Assembly: GCF_000813985.1 (NCBI RefSeq)
Contig: NZ_JWLJ01000001.1
Location: forward strand, 732,453 to 796,452
Source: Ruegeria sp. ANG-R
Lineage (GTDB): Bacteria; Pseudomonadota; Alphaproteobacteria; Rhodobacterales; Rhodobacteraceae
Reading direction: 5' to 3'
Length of the DNA stretch: 64,000 bases
Each line of letters starts with the position of its first letter. Positions within the stretch are counted from its first letter, which is position 1. The notes under the pieces were generated by a model. It made no database searches, was not told the DNA's origin, and saw only the letters and a program-made list of their open reading frames with translations. Below, one piece after another: positions 7,532 to 18,521 of the stretch. The translations under genes and the position numbers were made by a program.

Positions 7532-9130
7532 ATGTCGTCGGACAGCAGTCGGGTAACCGATCTTTTTGTGATCGGTGGGGGCATCAATGGATGCGGTATC
7601 GCGCGGGATGCCGCAGGGCGGGGCCTGTCGGTCACGTTGGCGGAAATGAACGATCTGGCTTCGGCCACGTCTTCGGCATCGACAAAACTGTTCCACGGTG
7701 GGCTAAGATATCTGGAGTTCTTCGAATTCCGACTTGTGCGCGAAGCTTTGATTGAACGAGAGACGTTGCTGCGGGCCATGCCGCATATCAGTTGGCCGAT
7801 GCGCTTCGTGCTGCCTTATCACACCGATATGCGTTTTGATTCTGAAACGCCGACCTCGCGCTTGTTACGCACAGTGATGCCGTGGATGCGCGGGCGCCGC
7901 CCGGCGTGGCTGATCCGGCTGGGTTTGTTTCTGTATGACAATCTTGGCGGCCGCAAAATACTGCCCGGAACCAGTTCGCTGGATCTGCGCTCGGCGCCCG
8001 AGGGTGCCCCGCTGCAGGACAAGTTTGAAACGGCCTATGAGTACTCCGATTGCTGGGTCGAGGATTCCCGGCTGGTGGTTTTGAACGCCCGCGATGCCGA
8101 GGCGCGGGGTGCGAAGATCATGGTCCGGAGCGAAGTTCTTTCAGCCGAACGGGTCGACGATCTGTGGCAGGTGACGATCCGGGACCGGGAGAGTGGCAAA
8201 ACCGAGACCATCCGGGCAAAGATGCTTATCAATGCGGGTGGTCCCTGGGTCGGTGACATCATTCAGACCAAGATTCGTGTAAACTCGCGCGAAGGGGTTC
8301 GGTTGGTGCGGGGCAGTCATATCGTGACACCCAAGCTCTATGATCATGACAAGTGCTATTTCTTTCAGGGGGAAGATGGGCGCATCATCTTCGCGATCCC
8401 GTACGAGCAGGATTTCACCCTGATCGGAACCACGGATCAGGATCATCCGGATGCCTCCGAACTGCCGGTTTGCACTGAGGCCGAGCAGGATTATCTGTGC
8501 ACCTTCGCCTCGAAATATTTCGCAAAACCGGTGACCCGCGCCGATATCGTCTGGACCTATTCCGGGGTCCGCCCGCTGTATGACGATGGCGCAAGCAGCG
8601 CCACGGCGGCCACGCGGGATTATACGCTGAAAGTCGATGCGGCAGGTGGCGCGCCGGTCCTGAATGTCTTTGGCGGCAAAATCACGACCTACAGGCGTCT
8701 CGCAGAAAGCGCGCTGGAGAAGGTCGGTGAGCATTTTCCAGATCTTGGCGGACCGTGGACCGCCGGTGTGCCGCTGCCCGGTGGAGATTTCCCTGTGGAG
8801 GGCACGCCGGGTTTAATCGCTCAATTGTCGTCGGATTATCCGTTTCTTACGCAGTTTTGGGCGCGGCGGCTGGTCCGTGCATACGGTACCGAAGTGTGGG
8901 ACCTGCTGGGGTCGGCAAAAGATCAGACCGATTTGGGTGAGGATTTTGGCGCGACATTGACTGAGGCCGAACTGGTCTGGCTGATGGACAAGGAATTTGC
9001 GCGCACGGCTCAGGACGTCGTGTGGCGGCGCAATAAGCTGGGTTTACGATTAAGCTCCGAGCAAATTACCCGTATCGATGACTGGATGTCCAAACGGTTG
9101 AGCGACAACGGCGCGCGTCGGACGGCCTGA
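7532..9130 (+). CDS. glpD: Glycerol-3-phosphate dehydrogenase (FAD, aerobic)
   Basis: Membrane-associated flavoprotein oxidising sn-glycerol 3-phosphate to dihydroxyacetone phosphate and feeding electrons to the quinone pool. The 532 residues start with a Rossmann FAD-binding motif (FVIGGGINGCGIARDAAGRG, about residues 12-31) and continue with ATSSASTKLFHGGLRYLE, a signature of GlpD. The length is normal. I chose the ATG at 7532 because homologous proteins begin shortly before the VTDLF segment. An alternative ATG at 7493 has a better ribosome site (AAGGAG, ten bases upstream) but overlaps the predicted -10 element. The gene is divergent from glpR and ends in a strong terminator; no glycerol kinase or transporter gene is adjacent. 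Confidence 0.95.
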   Translation: MSSDSSRVTDLFVIGGGINGCGIARDAAGRGLSVTLAEMNDLASATSSASTKLFHGGLRYLEFFEFRLVREALIERETLLRAMPHISWPMRFVLPYHTDMRFDSETPTSRLLRTVMPWMRGRRPAWLIRLGLFLYDNLGGRKILPGTSSLDLRSAPEGAPLQDKFETAYEYSDCWVEDSRLVVLNARDAEARGAKIMVRSEVLSAERVDDLWQVTIRDRESGKTETIRAKMLINAGGPWVGDIIQTKIRVNSREGVRLVRGSHIVTPKLYDHDKCYFFQGEDGRIIFAIPYEQDFTLIGTTDQDHPDASELPVCTEAEQDYLCTFASKYFAKPVTRADIVWTYSGVRPLYDDGASSATAATRDYTLKVDAAGGAPVLNVFGGKITTYRRLAESALEKVGEHFPDLGGPWTAGVPLPGGDFPVEGTPGLIAQLSSDYPFLTQFWARRLVRAYGTEVWDLLGSAKDQTDLGEDFGATLTEAELVWLMDKEFARTAQDVVWRRNKLGLRLSSEQITRIDDWMSKRLSDNGARRTA

Positions 9131-9137
9131 CAAAACG

Positions 9138-9170
9138 AAACGCCCCGCAAAACTTGCGGGGCGTTTTTTT
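9138..9170 (+). terminator. Rho-independent terminator of glpD
   Basis: A perfect 13-bp stem (9138-9150 with 9154-9166) closed by three bases is followed by a run of seven T. The A-rich bases before the stem may let it also stop transcription of the convergent RND operon. Confidence 0.9.
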
Positions 9171-9185
9171 GTTTCAGCACAGGCC

Positions 9186-12100
9186 CTACGCGGTTTCTTC
9201 TGATGGGCCGGGATCGTTTTTGCTGCCCTTCACCCACTCACGCAGGCCCTGCATGACAGCGTAGAGGACCGGAACCAGAATAACCCCGAACAAGGTGGCG
9301 GCAAGCATACCGCCAAAGACTGCCACACCGATCGCTTTCTGGCTGGCCGCCCCGGCGCCATTCGCCGCCAGCAACGGAACCACGCCGAGCAGGAAGGACA
9401 GCGCGGTCATCATAACGGCACGGAAACGCTGATATGCGGCTTCGGCTGCGGCCTCTTTGATTGAAAGCCCCTTGGCCCGTTGTTCCATCGCGAACTCGAC
9501 AATCAGAATCCCGTTCTTTGACGCAAGCCCGACCAGCATGATCATCCCGATCTGCGTGTAGAGGTTGATGTCGCTGCCCACGATCGCTACGGCCGCAACG
9601 GCACCGAACAGCGCTACAGTCACGGACATCAGGATTGAAACGGGCATCGTCCAGCTTTCGTATTGCCCGACAAGGAATAGGTACCCAAACAAAATCGCCA
9701 GCCCGAGGATCACGATCACAAGCCCACCCGAGGCCAATTGCTGCTGTGCCGTGCCCGTCCATTCAAAGGCATAGCCGGGGGGCAGGGCGGTGGCCGACTC
9801 TTCGGTCATGGCAGTGATGGCGTCACCGGTTGAGAGCCCTGGCGCGGGAACCGCTGTCACGGTGGCCGAGCGGAACAGGTTGTGTCGTTTCAACAGGACC
9901 GGACCCAACACGTTCTCGACGTCGATCAGCGTACCCAGGGGCACCATCTCGCCTTTGGTGGAGCGCACATAGAGGTCCGAGATATCCTCGACCTTGTTCC
10001 GGTACGAGCCTTCGGCCTGAATCATCACACGATAGACACGCCCGAACAGGTTGAAGTCATTCACGTAATACGAGCCAAGCTGCGCCTGCATGGTCTGGAA
10101 AATCTCGGCAACCGAGACCTGCAACGTCTTGGCCTTTTCCCGGTCCAGATCGACAAACAACTGCGGTACGTTTGCGCGGAAGGTAGTGTAGGCTTGCGCA
10201 ATCTCGGGCCGCTGGTTCGCAGCATAGACATAGGACCCCACCGCAGAAGCCAGATCCTGTGGCGAGCCACCACCGGTCTGCTGCACCTCCATCTCAACAC
10301 CGGCCGACATGCCGAGGCCCTGGATGGGGGGCGGGTTGAACGCGACGATTGACGCGGCAGATTCACCATAGGCAATTGCCAGAACTTTGTTCAGGATGGC
10401 GTCCGCGCTCAGGTCAGGTTCCTGCCGCTCGTCCCAGTTGTCGAGGTTTACGAAGATCGCCGCGCCATTTGTGGTGGTCCCGTTCAGAAGCGAGTAACCG
10501 TTCACCAGAACGGTACTGGCGACACCGGGTATCTGCTGAATCTGTTCATCGATCCGCGCGGTCACGGATTCCGTGCGCTCGAGCGTTGCGGCGTCAGGAA
10601 GCTGGACGTCGACAAACAGGTACCCGTTATCCTCAAGCGGGATAAAGCCTTTGGACGTGTTGCCCATAATGGTGCTGGTGCCGACGGCGAAAGCAGCGAT
10701 AACCCCAAGCGAAACGACTGGCAGGATCAGCAGTTTTCGTACGATGGCAACGTAGCCACTACGCACGCCACCGATAAACCTCTCGAACACGGCCAGTAGC
10801 CCTTTGGGCGGCCCCGAGCGCGCCTGCAACACCAGCCCGCACAAGGCCGGAGACAAGGTCAGCGCGTTGATCGACGAGATCACAACAGCGGTTGAGATGG
10901 TCACCGCGAACTGCGAATACAATCGCCCGGAAATACCGGGCATGAAGGTGACAGGTACGAACACGGCCAACAGCACCAAGGTTGTCGCGATCACGGGGCC
11001 GGTGATCTGGCCCATCGCCTTGCGGGTTGCTTCGGCGGGGGGCAGGCCCTCATCCGCAATGATACGCTCGACGTTTTCCACCACAACGATGGCGTCATCC
11101 ACAACGATACCGATGGCCAGCACCAGCGCAAACAGCGAGATCGTGTTCAGCGACATGCCGAAAGCCAGCAGGAAAGCAAAGGTCCCGATCAATGAGACCG
11201 GAATTGCCACCGCCGGAATGATTGTGGCCCGCCAGCTTCCAAGGAAGACGAATACAACCGTGATCACCAGTATGAATGTCAGGATGAGCGTCGATACCAC
11301 GTCGTTGAGCGATTGTTCGACGAAGTCCGTCGTGTTGAAAGGGACCGCATATTCGACATCTGTCGGAAAAGCCCGGGACAGACGTTCAAGCTCGGCCTCA
11401 ACACGTTCCGAGACCGCAAGAGCGTTCGCGCCGGGGGCCTGGTAGATGCCGATAACCGTCGCGGGAACGCTCTGGAAATATCCCGATGCCGAATAGAATT
11501 CAGCACCCAGTTCGACTCGTGCGATGTCTTTCACGCGCACAATGGCGCCAGCGTCGCCTGTGCGGATCACGATGTCCCCGAACTCTTTGGCGGATGTCAG
11601 GCGGCCCTTGGTCTTGATCGTATACTGAAAGGTTTGCCCTTCCGGTACGGGGGGCGACCCGATTGAGCCTGCGGACACTTCGATATTCTGCTCGCGGATC
11701 GCATCGATCACATCACCCGGTGAGATCGACAATGCGGCCATCTTGTCCGGGTCCATCCAGATACGCATTGCGTATTCCAGATTGGTCAGAACATCCGCCT
11801 TACCCACGCCTTGAACACGCGCCAGCGCGTCTTTCAGGTTGATCGAGGCGTAGTTCGAAAGAAACACGCTGTCATAGGTGCCGTTGGGAGATGTCAGCGT
11901 GACCAGCAACAGCATGTTGGTCGATGCCTTTTGGGTGACCACACCCGACGCGGTCACCTCGGCCGGCAGTGAAGCCATGGCCTGCGCGACGCGATTCTGA
12001 ACGTTGACCGAGGCGATATCGGGATCGGTGCCCACCTCGAACGTCACGTTCAGCGAGTACGAACCGTTATCCGATGAGGTTGACGTCATGTAGATCATGT

Positions 12101-12323
12101 CGTCCACACCGTTGACCTGTGCCTCGATAGGGGCGGCGACGGTGTTCTCGACGGTTTCGGCATTCGCGCCGGTATAAGTGGCCGTGACGCTGACGACAGG
12201 CGGCGTGATATCGGGGAACTGCGCGACCGGCAGAACGAGATATCCGATCCCGCCCAGAATGGTCAGGACCAGCGAAATGACAAGCGCCAGCTTGGGCCGG
12301 CTGATGAACAGGGCTGAGAACAT
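9186..12323 (-). CDS. RND multidrug efflux permease (AcrB/MexF-like, HAE-1)
   Basis: Inner-membrane proton-driven pump of a tripartite drug efflux complex. At 1045 residues it has the full length of the HAE-1 family: N-terminal helix ([17 protein letters not shown]), large periplasmic pore domain, helices with the proton-relay segment ([22 protein letters not shown], containing the paired Asp), a second periplasmic domain, and C-terminal helices including [14 protein letters not shown]. It shares one base with the stop of the adaptor gene (TGATG), so translation is coupled. No outer-membrane factor is encoded here; the NodT-type channel at 2.6 kb or a remote TolC could serve. Substrates are not predictable. 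Confidence 0.95.
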   Translation of the reverse strand: MFSALFISRPKLALVISLVLTILGGIGYLVLPVAQFPDITPPVVSVTATYTGANAETVENTVAAPIEAQVNGVDDMIYMTSTSSDNGSYSLNVTFEVGTDPDIASVNVQNRVAQAMASLPAEVTASGVVTQKASTNMLLLVTLTSPNGTYDSVFLSNYASINLKDALARVQGVGKADVLTNLEYAMRIWMDPDKMAALSISPGDVIDAIREQNIEVSAGSIGSPPVPEGQTFQYTIKTKGRLTSAKEFGDIVIRTGDAGAIVRVKDIARVELGAEFYSASGYFQSVPATVIGIYQAPGANALAVSERVEAELERLSRAFPTDVEYAVPFNTTDFVEQSLNDVVSTLILTFILVITVVFVFLGSWRATIIPAVAIPVSLIGTFAFLLAFGMSLNTISLFALVLAIGIVVDDAIVVVENVERIIADEGLPPAEATRKAMGQITGPVIATTLVLLAVFVPVTFMPGISGRLYSQFAVTISTAVVISSINALTLSPALCGLVLQARSGPPKGLLAVFERFIGGVRSGYVAIVRKLLILPVVSLGVIAAFAVGTSTIMGNTSKGFIPLEDNGYLFVDVQLPDAATLERTESVTARIDEQIQQIPGVASTVLVNGYSLLNGTTTNGAAIFVNLDNWDERQEPDLSADAILNKVLAIAYGESAASIVAFNPPPIQGLGMSAGVEMEVQQTGGGSPQDLASAVGSYVYAANQRPEIAQAYTTFRANVPQLFVDLDREKAKTLQVSVAEIFQTMQAQLGSYYVNDFNLFGRVYRVMIQAEGSYRNKVEDISDLYVRSTKGEMVPLGTLIDVENVLGPVLLKRHNLFRSATVTAVPAPGLSTGDAITAMTEESATALPPGYAFEWTGTAQQQLASGGLVIVILGLAILFGYLFLVGQYESWTMPVSILMSVTVALFGAVAAVAIVGSDINLYTQIGMIMLVGLASKNGILIVEFAMEQRAKGLSIKEAAAEAAYQRFRAVMMTALSFLLGVVPLLAANGAGAASQKAIGVAVFGGMLAATLFGVILVPVLYAVMQGLREWVKGSKNDPGPSEETA

Positions 12324-13504
12324 CAGTTATTCTCCGGCTGCTCTGAGGCAACGACTGCGTCAACAGCGACGCCGGGGCGAACACGTTGCAGACCTTCGAC
12401 GATGACGCTTTCGCCTTCACGCAGGCCATCGGTCACGATAATGGCCGAATCCACGGTATCGCCGGTTGTGATATAGCGCTGTTCCACCATCTGCTGGTCA
12501 TTGACGACCAGAACGAACTCTCCACGCTGGTCACGTTGCAATGCGGCCTGAGGGATCAACACCTGCAGCGTCGGTTCAAGCGCTTCGATCTGAACGTTCA
12601 CAAAGGCGCCATCGACAAGCAGCCGTCTGGTGTTTTCGAATTGAGCCGTGATCGTGATCGCGCCGGTCAGCGGATCGATGCGGTTGTCGACAAAGATGAT
12701 CTCACCGGTCTCATCAAGCTCGGTACCGTTCGGCAAGGTCACATGAACATTCGGGCTTTTGTTGCTTTCAGCCAGAGAGGCCGGATCTTCACCGAATTGT
12801 TCAAGAACCGAGGTGAACTGTTTCTCATTCAACGAGAAATTCACGTAAATAGGTGCTTCGCTGACCAATGTGACGAGCGGAGGATTAGTGGGGCCGACAA
12901 CATCGCCAACGCTGATGGCCACGCGGCCGATCCGCCCCGAAAACGGAGCCTGGATCTGAGTGTAGCTAAGATCCAGTTCCGCCTGTTGGATCGCGGCGTT
13001 GGCCGCTTTCACCTCGGCCTCGGCGACCAGTTCGTTTGCGCGGGCTATGTCGCGTTCGGATTCCGGCGTGGCGTCACGTTTGTACAACTCTTCCTTCCGG
13101 GCCAGATCGACCTTGGCGAGCTCAAGGTTCGCCTCAGCCCGGTCCAGATCGGCTTTGCGGGCTTCAAGCGTGGCTTCATAGAGGTCCGGTTCGATCGTGA
13201 ACAGCAGGTCATCTTTCTGGACGGGCGCGCCGTCTTCCACGTTCTGACTGTCCAAAAACCCACTGACCCGGGCAACAATGTCGACCTTGTCGATGGCCTC
13301 GGCGCGTCCGATGAAGCTGGCCTCATCCGTGATCTCTTCGGAATAAGCCGCCGCGATTGAGACTTTGGGCGCGGGTGCGTCTGCCTGATCCTGCGCCATC
13401 GTTGCCTGAGGCAGGCCGGTACATGCAAATAGAGCGAGATATATGCCTGCTGTCCTGAAATAGCCGCTGTGGCGGTTCGTTGGATTCTTAAATGCAAGGG
13501 ACAT
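12323..13504 (-). CDS. RND efflux periplasmic adaptor (AcrA/MexE-like)
   Basis: Membrane fusion subunit of the RND pump encoded downstream. The 393 residues carry an N-terminal export signal (hydrophobic stretch near residues 17-30, cleavage probable after QATMA), the lipoyl halves ([19 protein letters not shown] and [20 protein letters not shown]), a helical hairpin between them (about residues 100-165) and a beta-barrel with [12 protein letters not shown], typical of this family. I chose the ATG at 13504, which has GAGG seven bases upstream, rather than a longer frame from 13552. No local regulator gene of the TetR or MarR type is present. Confidence 0.93.
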   Translation of the reverse strand: MSLAFKNPTNRHSGYFRTAGIYLALFACTGLPQATMAQDQADAPAPKVSIAAAYSEEITDEASFIGRAEAIDKVDIVARVSGFLDSQNVEDGAPVQKDDLLFTIEPDLYEATLEARKADLDRAEANLELAKVDLARKEELYKRDATPESERDIARANELVAEAEVKAANAAIQQAELDLSYTQIQAPFSGRIGRVAISVGDVVGPTNPPLVTLVSEAPIYVNFSLNEKQFTSVLEQFGEDPASLAESNKSPNVHVTLPNGTELDETGEIIFVDNRIDPLTGAITITAQFENTRRLLVDGAFVNVQIEALEPTLQVLIPQAALQRDQRGEFVLVVNDQQMVEQRYITTGDTVDSAIIVTDGLREGESVIVEGLQRVRPGVAVDAVVASEQPENN

Positions 13505-13596
13505 GATGGCGCCTCGTTCAAAGTAAAGATTGCACATCGGGGCAACGGACATGCCCGGACGAGTCGATTGATTTTTGAAACAGGATGGCGGGTTTG

Positions 13597-13614
13597 ACGC
13601 TTTTTCTCAAGCGT
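13597..13614. promoter_or_regulatory. Inverted repeat upstream of the RND operon
   Basis: ACGCTT and AAGCGT separated by six bases lie about 93 bases before the adaptor start. This could be an operator or part of the promoter region. The rest of the interval from 13505 to 13732 shows no gene that I can support. Confidence 0.25.
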
Positions 13615-13732
13615 GTTGCGGCCTCAAACTCGGATAGGGCCTTCAGGAATTTCTTTCGGGACGGCAGACTTAGCCTGCAACCATGGGCTTTTGACCGTCT
13701 GCAGGTTTTCAGTTCGGCGCAACACGCCCGTC

Positions 13733-13772
13733 AAAAAAAATGAGCAGCGGCGACCTGAGCGGTCTCCGCTGC
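13733..13772 (-). terminator. Rho-independent terminator of metG
   Basis: Read on the minus strand, GCAGCGG pairs with CCGCTGC and, inside, GACC pairs with GGTC around a five-base loop; eight T follow after three bases. It lies 26 bases after the metG stop. Confidence 0.85.
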
Positions 13773-13797
13773 GGCATTCAAAGATGGAGATTTGTTG

Positions 13798-15516
13798 TTA
13801 TTCGCGCGTTCCGGCAAACCGATTCTGCCAGTCTTCGCGCTGTTCATCCGTGACCTTGGCGAACAATACGTCGGGAACGGCAAAGTCCTGGCCAGCAGGC
13901 AAGGCCTGCAGCGCGGCCTCAACATCATCGGGCCAGCTGGTGTCCAGAGTGTTCATTGCGCTTAGCATCTTCGCCGAGGTGTCGGGAATGAACGGCGCGC
14001 TCAGGACCGCGTAGAGACGGATCAGGTTCAGACCAAGCCGCACCTGTGCAGCAGCCTGAGCCGGGTCTTCCTTGAAGGTCGACCACGGTGCAGCGGCCTG
14101 CAGATATTCGTTGCCGGCAACCCAGATTGCACGCAACTCCTGCGCGGATTTGCGCACCTCCATCGTCTCCATAAAGCCTTCGTAGGCGCGGATGCGGCGG
14201 GTCAGTTCCGCGATCAGCGCCTGTTCCCGATCACCATATTCTCCGTCACCAGGCACGGCCTCGCCGAACTTGGAGCGGCAGAATTTGGTGATGCGGCTGA
14301 CAAAGTTGCCTAGCACATCTGCCAGATCTTTGTTCACCGATTGCTGGAAGTTCTCCCACGTGAACTCGCTGTCGCTGCTTTCGGGCGCATGGCTGAGCAG
14401 CCACCAGCGCCAGTAATCGGCGGGCAGGATGTCCAGCGCCTGATCCATGAAGACGCCTCGGCCTTGGCTGGTCGAGAACTGACCGCCGTCATAGTTCAGA
14501 TAGTTGAACGACTTGAGGTGGTCGACCATCTTCCACGGCTCGCCCGATCCCAGAATGGTCGCCGGGAAGCTGAGCGTATGGAAAGGCACGTTGTCCTTGC
14601 CCATGAACTGAACGTATCGCACGTCATCGGCACCTTTGTCGGTGCGCCACCAACGCTCCCACTCAGCATCGGGTTTGCCGTTGGCATCGGCCCATTCCTT
14701 GGCGCAGGCAATATATTCAATGGGGGCATCGAACCAGACATAGAAGACTTTGCCTTCCATGCCCGACCAATCCTGATCGCCTTTCTTGACCGGGACACCC
14801 CAATCCAGATCGCGGGTGATGCCGCGATCCTGCAAGCCGTCGCCGTCATGCAACCACTTCTTGGCAATCGACGTGGTCAGGATCGGCCAGTCGGTTTTGC
14901 TGTCGATCCACGCATCCAGCTGATCCTTCATCGCAGACTGGCGCAGATACAGGTGCTTGGTCTCGCGCACCTCCAGATCGGTTGAGCCGGAAATGGCTGA
15001 GCGCGGCTCGATCAGGTCGGTCGGGTCCAGCTGCTTGGTGCAGTTCTCGCACTGATCGCCACGCGCGCGGTCATAGCCGCAATTGGGGCAGGTGCCTTCG
15101 ATATAGCGGTCGGGCAGGAAGCGACCATCGGCGTTGGAATAGACTTGTTTCTCGCTGACCTCGCGGATCAGGCCGGCCTCATCCAGCTTGCCCGCGAAAT
15201 GCTGGGTCAGCTTGCGGTTCTGCGCGCTGGACGAACGACCGAAGTGATCGAAGCTCAAACCGAAGCGTTTGGCGATATCGGCCTGAACCGCATACATATC
15301 TGCGCAGTATTCCGCGACGGGTTTTCCGGCTTTGGCCGCTGCCAGTTCCGCTGGCGTGCCATGTTCGTCGGTCGCGCAGAGAAACATGACCTCGTTGCCA
15401 CGGCCCCGCAGATAGCGTGCGTAAAGATCGGCGGGCAGTTGTGAGCCGATCAGGTTGCCGAGGTGTTTGATCCCGTTGATATAAGGGATCGCCGAGGTAA
15501 TGAGAATCCGAGCCAT
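13798..15516 (-). CDS. metG: Methionyl-tRNA synthetase
   Basis: Class I aminoacyl-tRNA synthetase charging tRNA-Met. The 572 residues start with the nucleotide-binding HIGH-type motif ([11 protein letters not shown], residues 11-21), followed by the CATDEHGTP segment and a single zinc knuckle (CPNC...CENC). The second signature, normally KMSKS, reads QFSTS near GRGVFMD. A lysine-poor version such as KFSTS is usual in this MetRS subgroup, so I do not take it as a defect. The C-terminal tRNA-binding extension of some MetRS proteins is absent, as is normal for this length. A terminator follows directly. Confidence 0.95.
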   Translation of the reverse strand: MARILITSAIPYINGIKHLGNLIGSQLPADLYARYLRGRGNEVMFLCATDEHGTPAELAAAKAGKPVAEYCADMYAVQADIAKRFGLSFDHFGRSSSAQNRKLTQHFAGKLDEAGLIREVSEKQVYSNADGRFLPDRYIEGTCPNCGYDRARGDQCENCTKQLDPTDLIEPRSAISGSTDLEVRETKHLYLRQSAMKDQLDAWIDSKTDWPILTTSIAKKWLHDGDGLQDRGITRDLDWGVPVKKGDQDWSGMEGKVFYVWFDAPIEYIACAKEWADANGKPDAEWERWWRTDKGADDVRYVQFMGKDNVPFHTLSFPATILGSGEPWKMVDHLKSFNYLNYDGGQFSTSQGRGVFMDQALDILPADYWRWWLLSHAPESSDSEFTWENFQQSVNKDLADVLGNFVSRITKFCRSKFGEAVPGDGEYGDREQALIAELTRRIRAYEGFMETMEVRKSAQELRAIWVAGNEYLQAAAPWSTFKEDPAQAAAQVRLGLNLIRLYAVLSAPFIPDTSAKMLSAMNTLDTSWPDDVEAALQALPAGQDFAVPDVLFAKVTDEQREDWQNRFAGTRE

Positions 15517-15679
15517 TTTGCGTTTCCACGTATCTAACTGCGCGCCCGTCTACATGATGTAGACGACCAGCAAAACCCCGGTTTCTTTTTCGAGGTCGCA
15601 TAAATGCAGACGCAGGCCACCTGCGCGGGACCCCTGCGCCGTGTATTATGATCCTGTAAGCAATTTCAGGGGGGAATAC

Positions 15680-16618
15680 ATGGAGCATTCGTATTTCAGG
15701 CGTCTAGGTCAGGTATGCGCCCTCGTTTCCATGACCATATTTCTGTCGCCCTGTGACGCGCAGGCCGATCAGAACGATGCTTTGAGTGCGATCACTGAAT
15801 TTGACAAGGCGATGCTGTCGATTTTCCGGCAGGGTCAAGATGCGTTGACTGCGCAGACCCGCCCCGTAATGGTGATCGCCCGTGATGTGACCGTCATGAC
15901 CAAGACCGGAGATGCGTCCTATCCGAGAGACGCGCCAAGTTACCTGATCTTCAAATCCACCTCGCACGTTCTCTTGGGTATTATAGGTGCGGTTACTCCG
16001 TGGCCGGAAGATGCTGCAGAAAACGCGCGCTGGAAGGAGGATTTTGAGGCCATCTCAACGGCGATAGATACGTTGCTGGCATCCGTCGATCACCTGAATC
16101 TGCCGGAAGACGCAATTGCCAGACAAAGGCAGATGCTTGATACGGCGCGCTCTTTCATCCGCGATGCGATCAGTCGCGGGACCCTCACGCCAGAGGAGGT
16201 ATCGAAGGCGATAAACGATATGCGACCGGTTTGGGCCGCAAATATGCGAGATGCCGCGCGTGCGGAGCTTGCCGCATTGCACAAGGCGGTTTCAGATGCC
16301 CGTGCTGCAATGAGCAAAGATGATTGGGACAAGATGTATGTCGTTCATCATGGTGGCTCGAACGTGACCGGGGTTAATGTTGTCGAGCTGTATCTTGAGC
16401 GGGTGATGCCGCAGAAAGTTGTAGCAGGTCAGGTTATGTTTGCTGAAAACGCGCATGGGAACAAAGCGATGGCCGATTACGTCGGATATGAGCTCATGCA
16501 GCGGCATGTTGGCGTATGGGCCTTCGGCGATCCCCGGCGGATGGAGGTCGATCTGCTTGGATACGAAGCGGGCTCTGTCCTGGACGAAATGATCCGGTCC
16601 TCTCCTCCTCTGGAATAA
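15680..16618 (+). CDS. Exported protein of unknown function (312 aa)
   Basis: I do not recognise a family. The ATG at 15680 has a strong AGGGGGG ribosome site and starts a signal peptide (MEHSYFRRLGQVCALV, hydrophobic to about residue 25, cleavage probable after DAQA), so the product is probably periplasmic. The mature part is mostly alpha-helical by composition, with acidic and alanine-rich helices in the middle (about residues 110-210) and a C-terminal stretch EYxx-poor but rich in aromatic and glycine residues. No catalytic motif stands out. It is divergent from metG and convergent with an MFS transporter gene, so the neighbours do not suggest a role. Confidence 0.75.
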   Translation: MEHSYFRRLGQVCALVSMTIFLSPCDAQADQNDALSAITEFDKAMLSIFRQGQDALTAQTRPVMVIARDVTVMTKTGDASYPRDAPSYLIFKSTSHVLLGIIGAVTPWPEDAAENARWKEDFEAISTAIDTLLASVDHLNLPEDAIARQRQMLDTARSFIRDAISRGTLTPEEVSKAINDMRPVWAANMRDAARAELAALHKAVSDARAAMSKDDWDKMYVVHHGGSNVTGVNVVELYLERVMPQKVVAGQVMFAENAHGNKAMADYVGYELMQRHVGVWAFGDPRRMEVDLLGYEAGSVLDEMIRSSPPLE

Positions 16619-16623
16619 CGGTT

Positions 16624-17844
16624 CTACTCTTCCCGCGACCGCTTCAACAGGCGTCCGATTGTGAAGGATGTACGGGGGGCGTAAACGTAGCTTGTGCGTT
16701 CCTGGGGAACCGGTCGAGACCGCATCCGGGCGAGGCCGAACACCATCAGCCCCAAATGACCGACTGCCACAAAGGCAAACAGGGCGCCTGGTCCGAACTG
16801 TTGAATCAGCGTCGATGAGATATAGGGCGAGGCGATGGCCCCGAGCGCGTACCAGAACATCAGTGCAGCTGAAAGCTCGACTCGCTGCTCGGTGGTGGCA
16901 AAGTCATTGGCGTGCGCTGAAGAGACCGAGAAGATCGGGAAGGTGGTCAGGCCGAAGAACCCGGCGGCCAGCATAACGCCCAGCGTTCCGGCACCGCTTG
17001 CCACCATGGTGATGCCACAACTCAGAATCGCCGCCGCCGACAGCCAGATCAGCACCCATCGGCGGTCGTATTTGTCTGCGAGCCATCCCAATGGATATTG
17101 CGCCAGTGCACCACCCAGTACGAACGAGGCCAGAAAGAACGCGATCTGATCCACGCCCAATCCGACCTCTTGCCCGTAAACCGGGCCCACCATTCGAAAC
17201 GATGCCGAACTGAGCGCTGCCACGATGACGCCCGCCACGGCCAACGGCGAGCTCTGCCAGGCCAGTTTGGGACGCAAGCGCGGCGCGTCTGGTGTCTTTG
17301 GCTGGCTGGCTCGTGTCAGCGCCAGCGGCAAAATCGACGCACAGCACAGGATCGCGAGCAGGTTGTATGAAACATAGGAGGCAGGCGGCAGAACGGCGAT
17401 GATCAGTTGGGCGCAGAGCGATGCGCCCATATCCGCGATGCGATACGTGCCCATGGCGCGCCCGCGGGTTTCGTTGGTGACTTTGGCGTTCAGCCACGCC
17501 TCGATCACCGTGTAACACCCGGCGACGCACGTGCCCGAAGCGATCCGAAGGGCCGCCCAGATATAAGGGTTCTCGGTCAGCGTATGCCCCAGCAAACCCA
17601 TTGCCCCCAGAGCGGTACAAACCGCAAAGGCACGAGAGTGACCGACGCTGCCCATCAGACGCGGTGCCCACCAGCAACCAATGAAGAATCCAAGGAAATG
17701 CGACGACCCAAGCAGGCCGATTTGTTCCGTTGAAAACTCGAGCGTCAGGCCCGAGATCGCATCCAGCGGGCCTACGCCTCCCGTCGAGAGTTGCAGCAGA
17801 ATGACGGAAAGAAATAGGGCGGCAAATGAAATGATCGTACGCAT
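16624..17844 (-). CDS. MFS transporter (YcaD-like)
   Basis: Major facilitator permease of 406 residues with about 12 predicted helices. The N-terminal half has GLLGSSHFLGFFIGCWWAP and RIASGTCVAGCYTVIEAWLN, phrases typical of the YcaD-like MFS subgroup (the conserved EAWLN after helix 4). The central loop between helices 6 and 7 carries basic residues, and GWLADKYDRRW is the second-half loop motif. The substrate cannot be predicted. It ends five bases from the convergent gene stop. Confidence 0.88.
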   Translation of the reverse strand: MRTIISFAALFLSVILLQLSTGGVGPLDAISGLTLEFSTEQIGLLGSSHFLGFFIGCWWAPRLMGSVGHSRAFAVCTALGAMGLLGHTLTENPYIWAALRIASGTCVAGCYTVIEAWLNAKVTNETRGRAMGTYRIADMGASLCAQLIIAVLPPASYVSYNLLAILCCASILPLALTRASQPKTPDAPRLRPKLAWQSSPLAVAGVIVAALSSASFRMVGPVYGQEVGLGVDQIAFFLASFVLGGALAQYPLGWLADKYDRRWVLIWLSAAAILSCGITMVASGAGTLGVMLAAGFFGLTTFPIFSVSSAHANDFATTEQRVELSAALMFWYALGAIASPYISSTLIQQFGPGALFAFVAVGHLGLMVFGLARMRSRPVPQERTSYVYAPRTSFTIGRLLKRSREE

Positions 17845-17924
17845 GATGTTTTCAGCTTGGCTTTGTCGGTGCAGATTGCGCGTGCCTATTCGACGCCCTT
17901 ACGTCGTTTTTTGTCTTTCTGCAA

Positions 17925-18521
17925 TTAAACTTGGCGGATGATCTCAGCACGGATGTTCAGGCCGACCATTTGCTGCACGAGATCAGAGTATCCCGACGCT
18001 CCGAATTCGTGCCGATTCAGTGCGCCGGTGAGTCTGACTGAAAGCGCGTCCAAGTCATCTGCGGTGCTTCCCCTTTTCCGATAGAGATTGGCCGTCAGGG
18101 TAACCGGGCGGGTGACGCCTCGCACGGACAAGTCTCCGGTCACGGTTGCGCCTTCCGAGATGCGGCCAGCGGACCCCAGCTGTATTTTGGTCGTCATGAA
18201 CCGGATGGTGGGATATTGGGCGGCATTCAGTACACTTTTGCTTAGCATCGGACCGCGTGCAAAGGGCAGTTTTGTACGTGCCCCGGTCACATCCAGCACC
18301 ACATCGACCCGGCTGTTTTGCAGGCGTTTGGTGTCGATCAGAATATTGGCCGATTTGATCGGCATTGTACCTGTCTGGGCTGTGCCGGACAAATTAAATG
18401 TAAAACCTACGGTACTGCGCGCGGGTGCGAGAACATATGGAGTTAGCGCAGCCTGTGCGGTATGGGCCAGCGGTAAAACTGAAAGGCCGGTAATCAGCGC
18501 GCGTCGTGTCAGGTAAGTCAT
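17925..18521 (-). CDS. YceI-family periplasmic protein
   Basis: YceI proteins are small lipocalin-like beta-barrels that bind isoprenoid-type lipids; several are stress-induced. The 198-residue protein has a signal peptide (basic start MTYLTRR, hydrophobic core, cleavage probable after AQA at about residue 24) and the family features YVLAPARSTVGFTF near the N-terminus and TVTGDLSVRGVTRPVTL in the C-terminal half. The start overlaps the stop of the upstream MFS gene by four bases (ATGA), so the two are co-translated. Confidence 0.9.
   Translation of the reverse strand: MTYLTRRALITGLSVLPLAHTAQAALTPYVLAPARSTVGFTFNLSGTAQTGTMPIKSANILIDTKRLQNSRVDVVLDVTGARTKLPFARGPMLSKSVLNAAQYPTIRFMTTKIQLGSAGRISEGATVTGDLSVRGVTRPVTLTANLYRKRGSTADDLDALSVRLTGALNRHEFGASGYSDLVQQMVGLNIRAEIIRQV

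Noticed and set aside
10804-11445. Open frame of 213 codons on the plus strand
   Set aside because: Antisense to the RND permease; rich in Ser and Thr as expected from the reverse of a hydrophobic protein.
12386-13360. Open frame of 324 codons on the plus strand
   Set aside because: Antisense to the RND adaptor gene; low-complexity composition typical of a mirror frame.
13798-15516. KMSKS motif read as QFSTS, possible inactive MetRS
   Set aside because: This MetRS subgroup commonly has an FSTS-type version of the motif, and all other signatures are intact.
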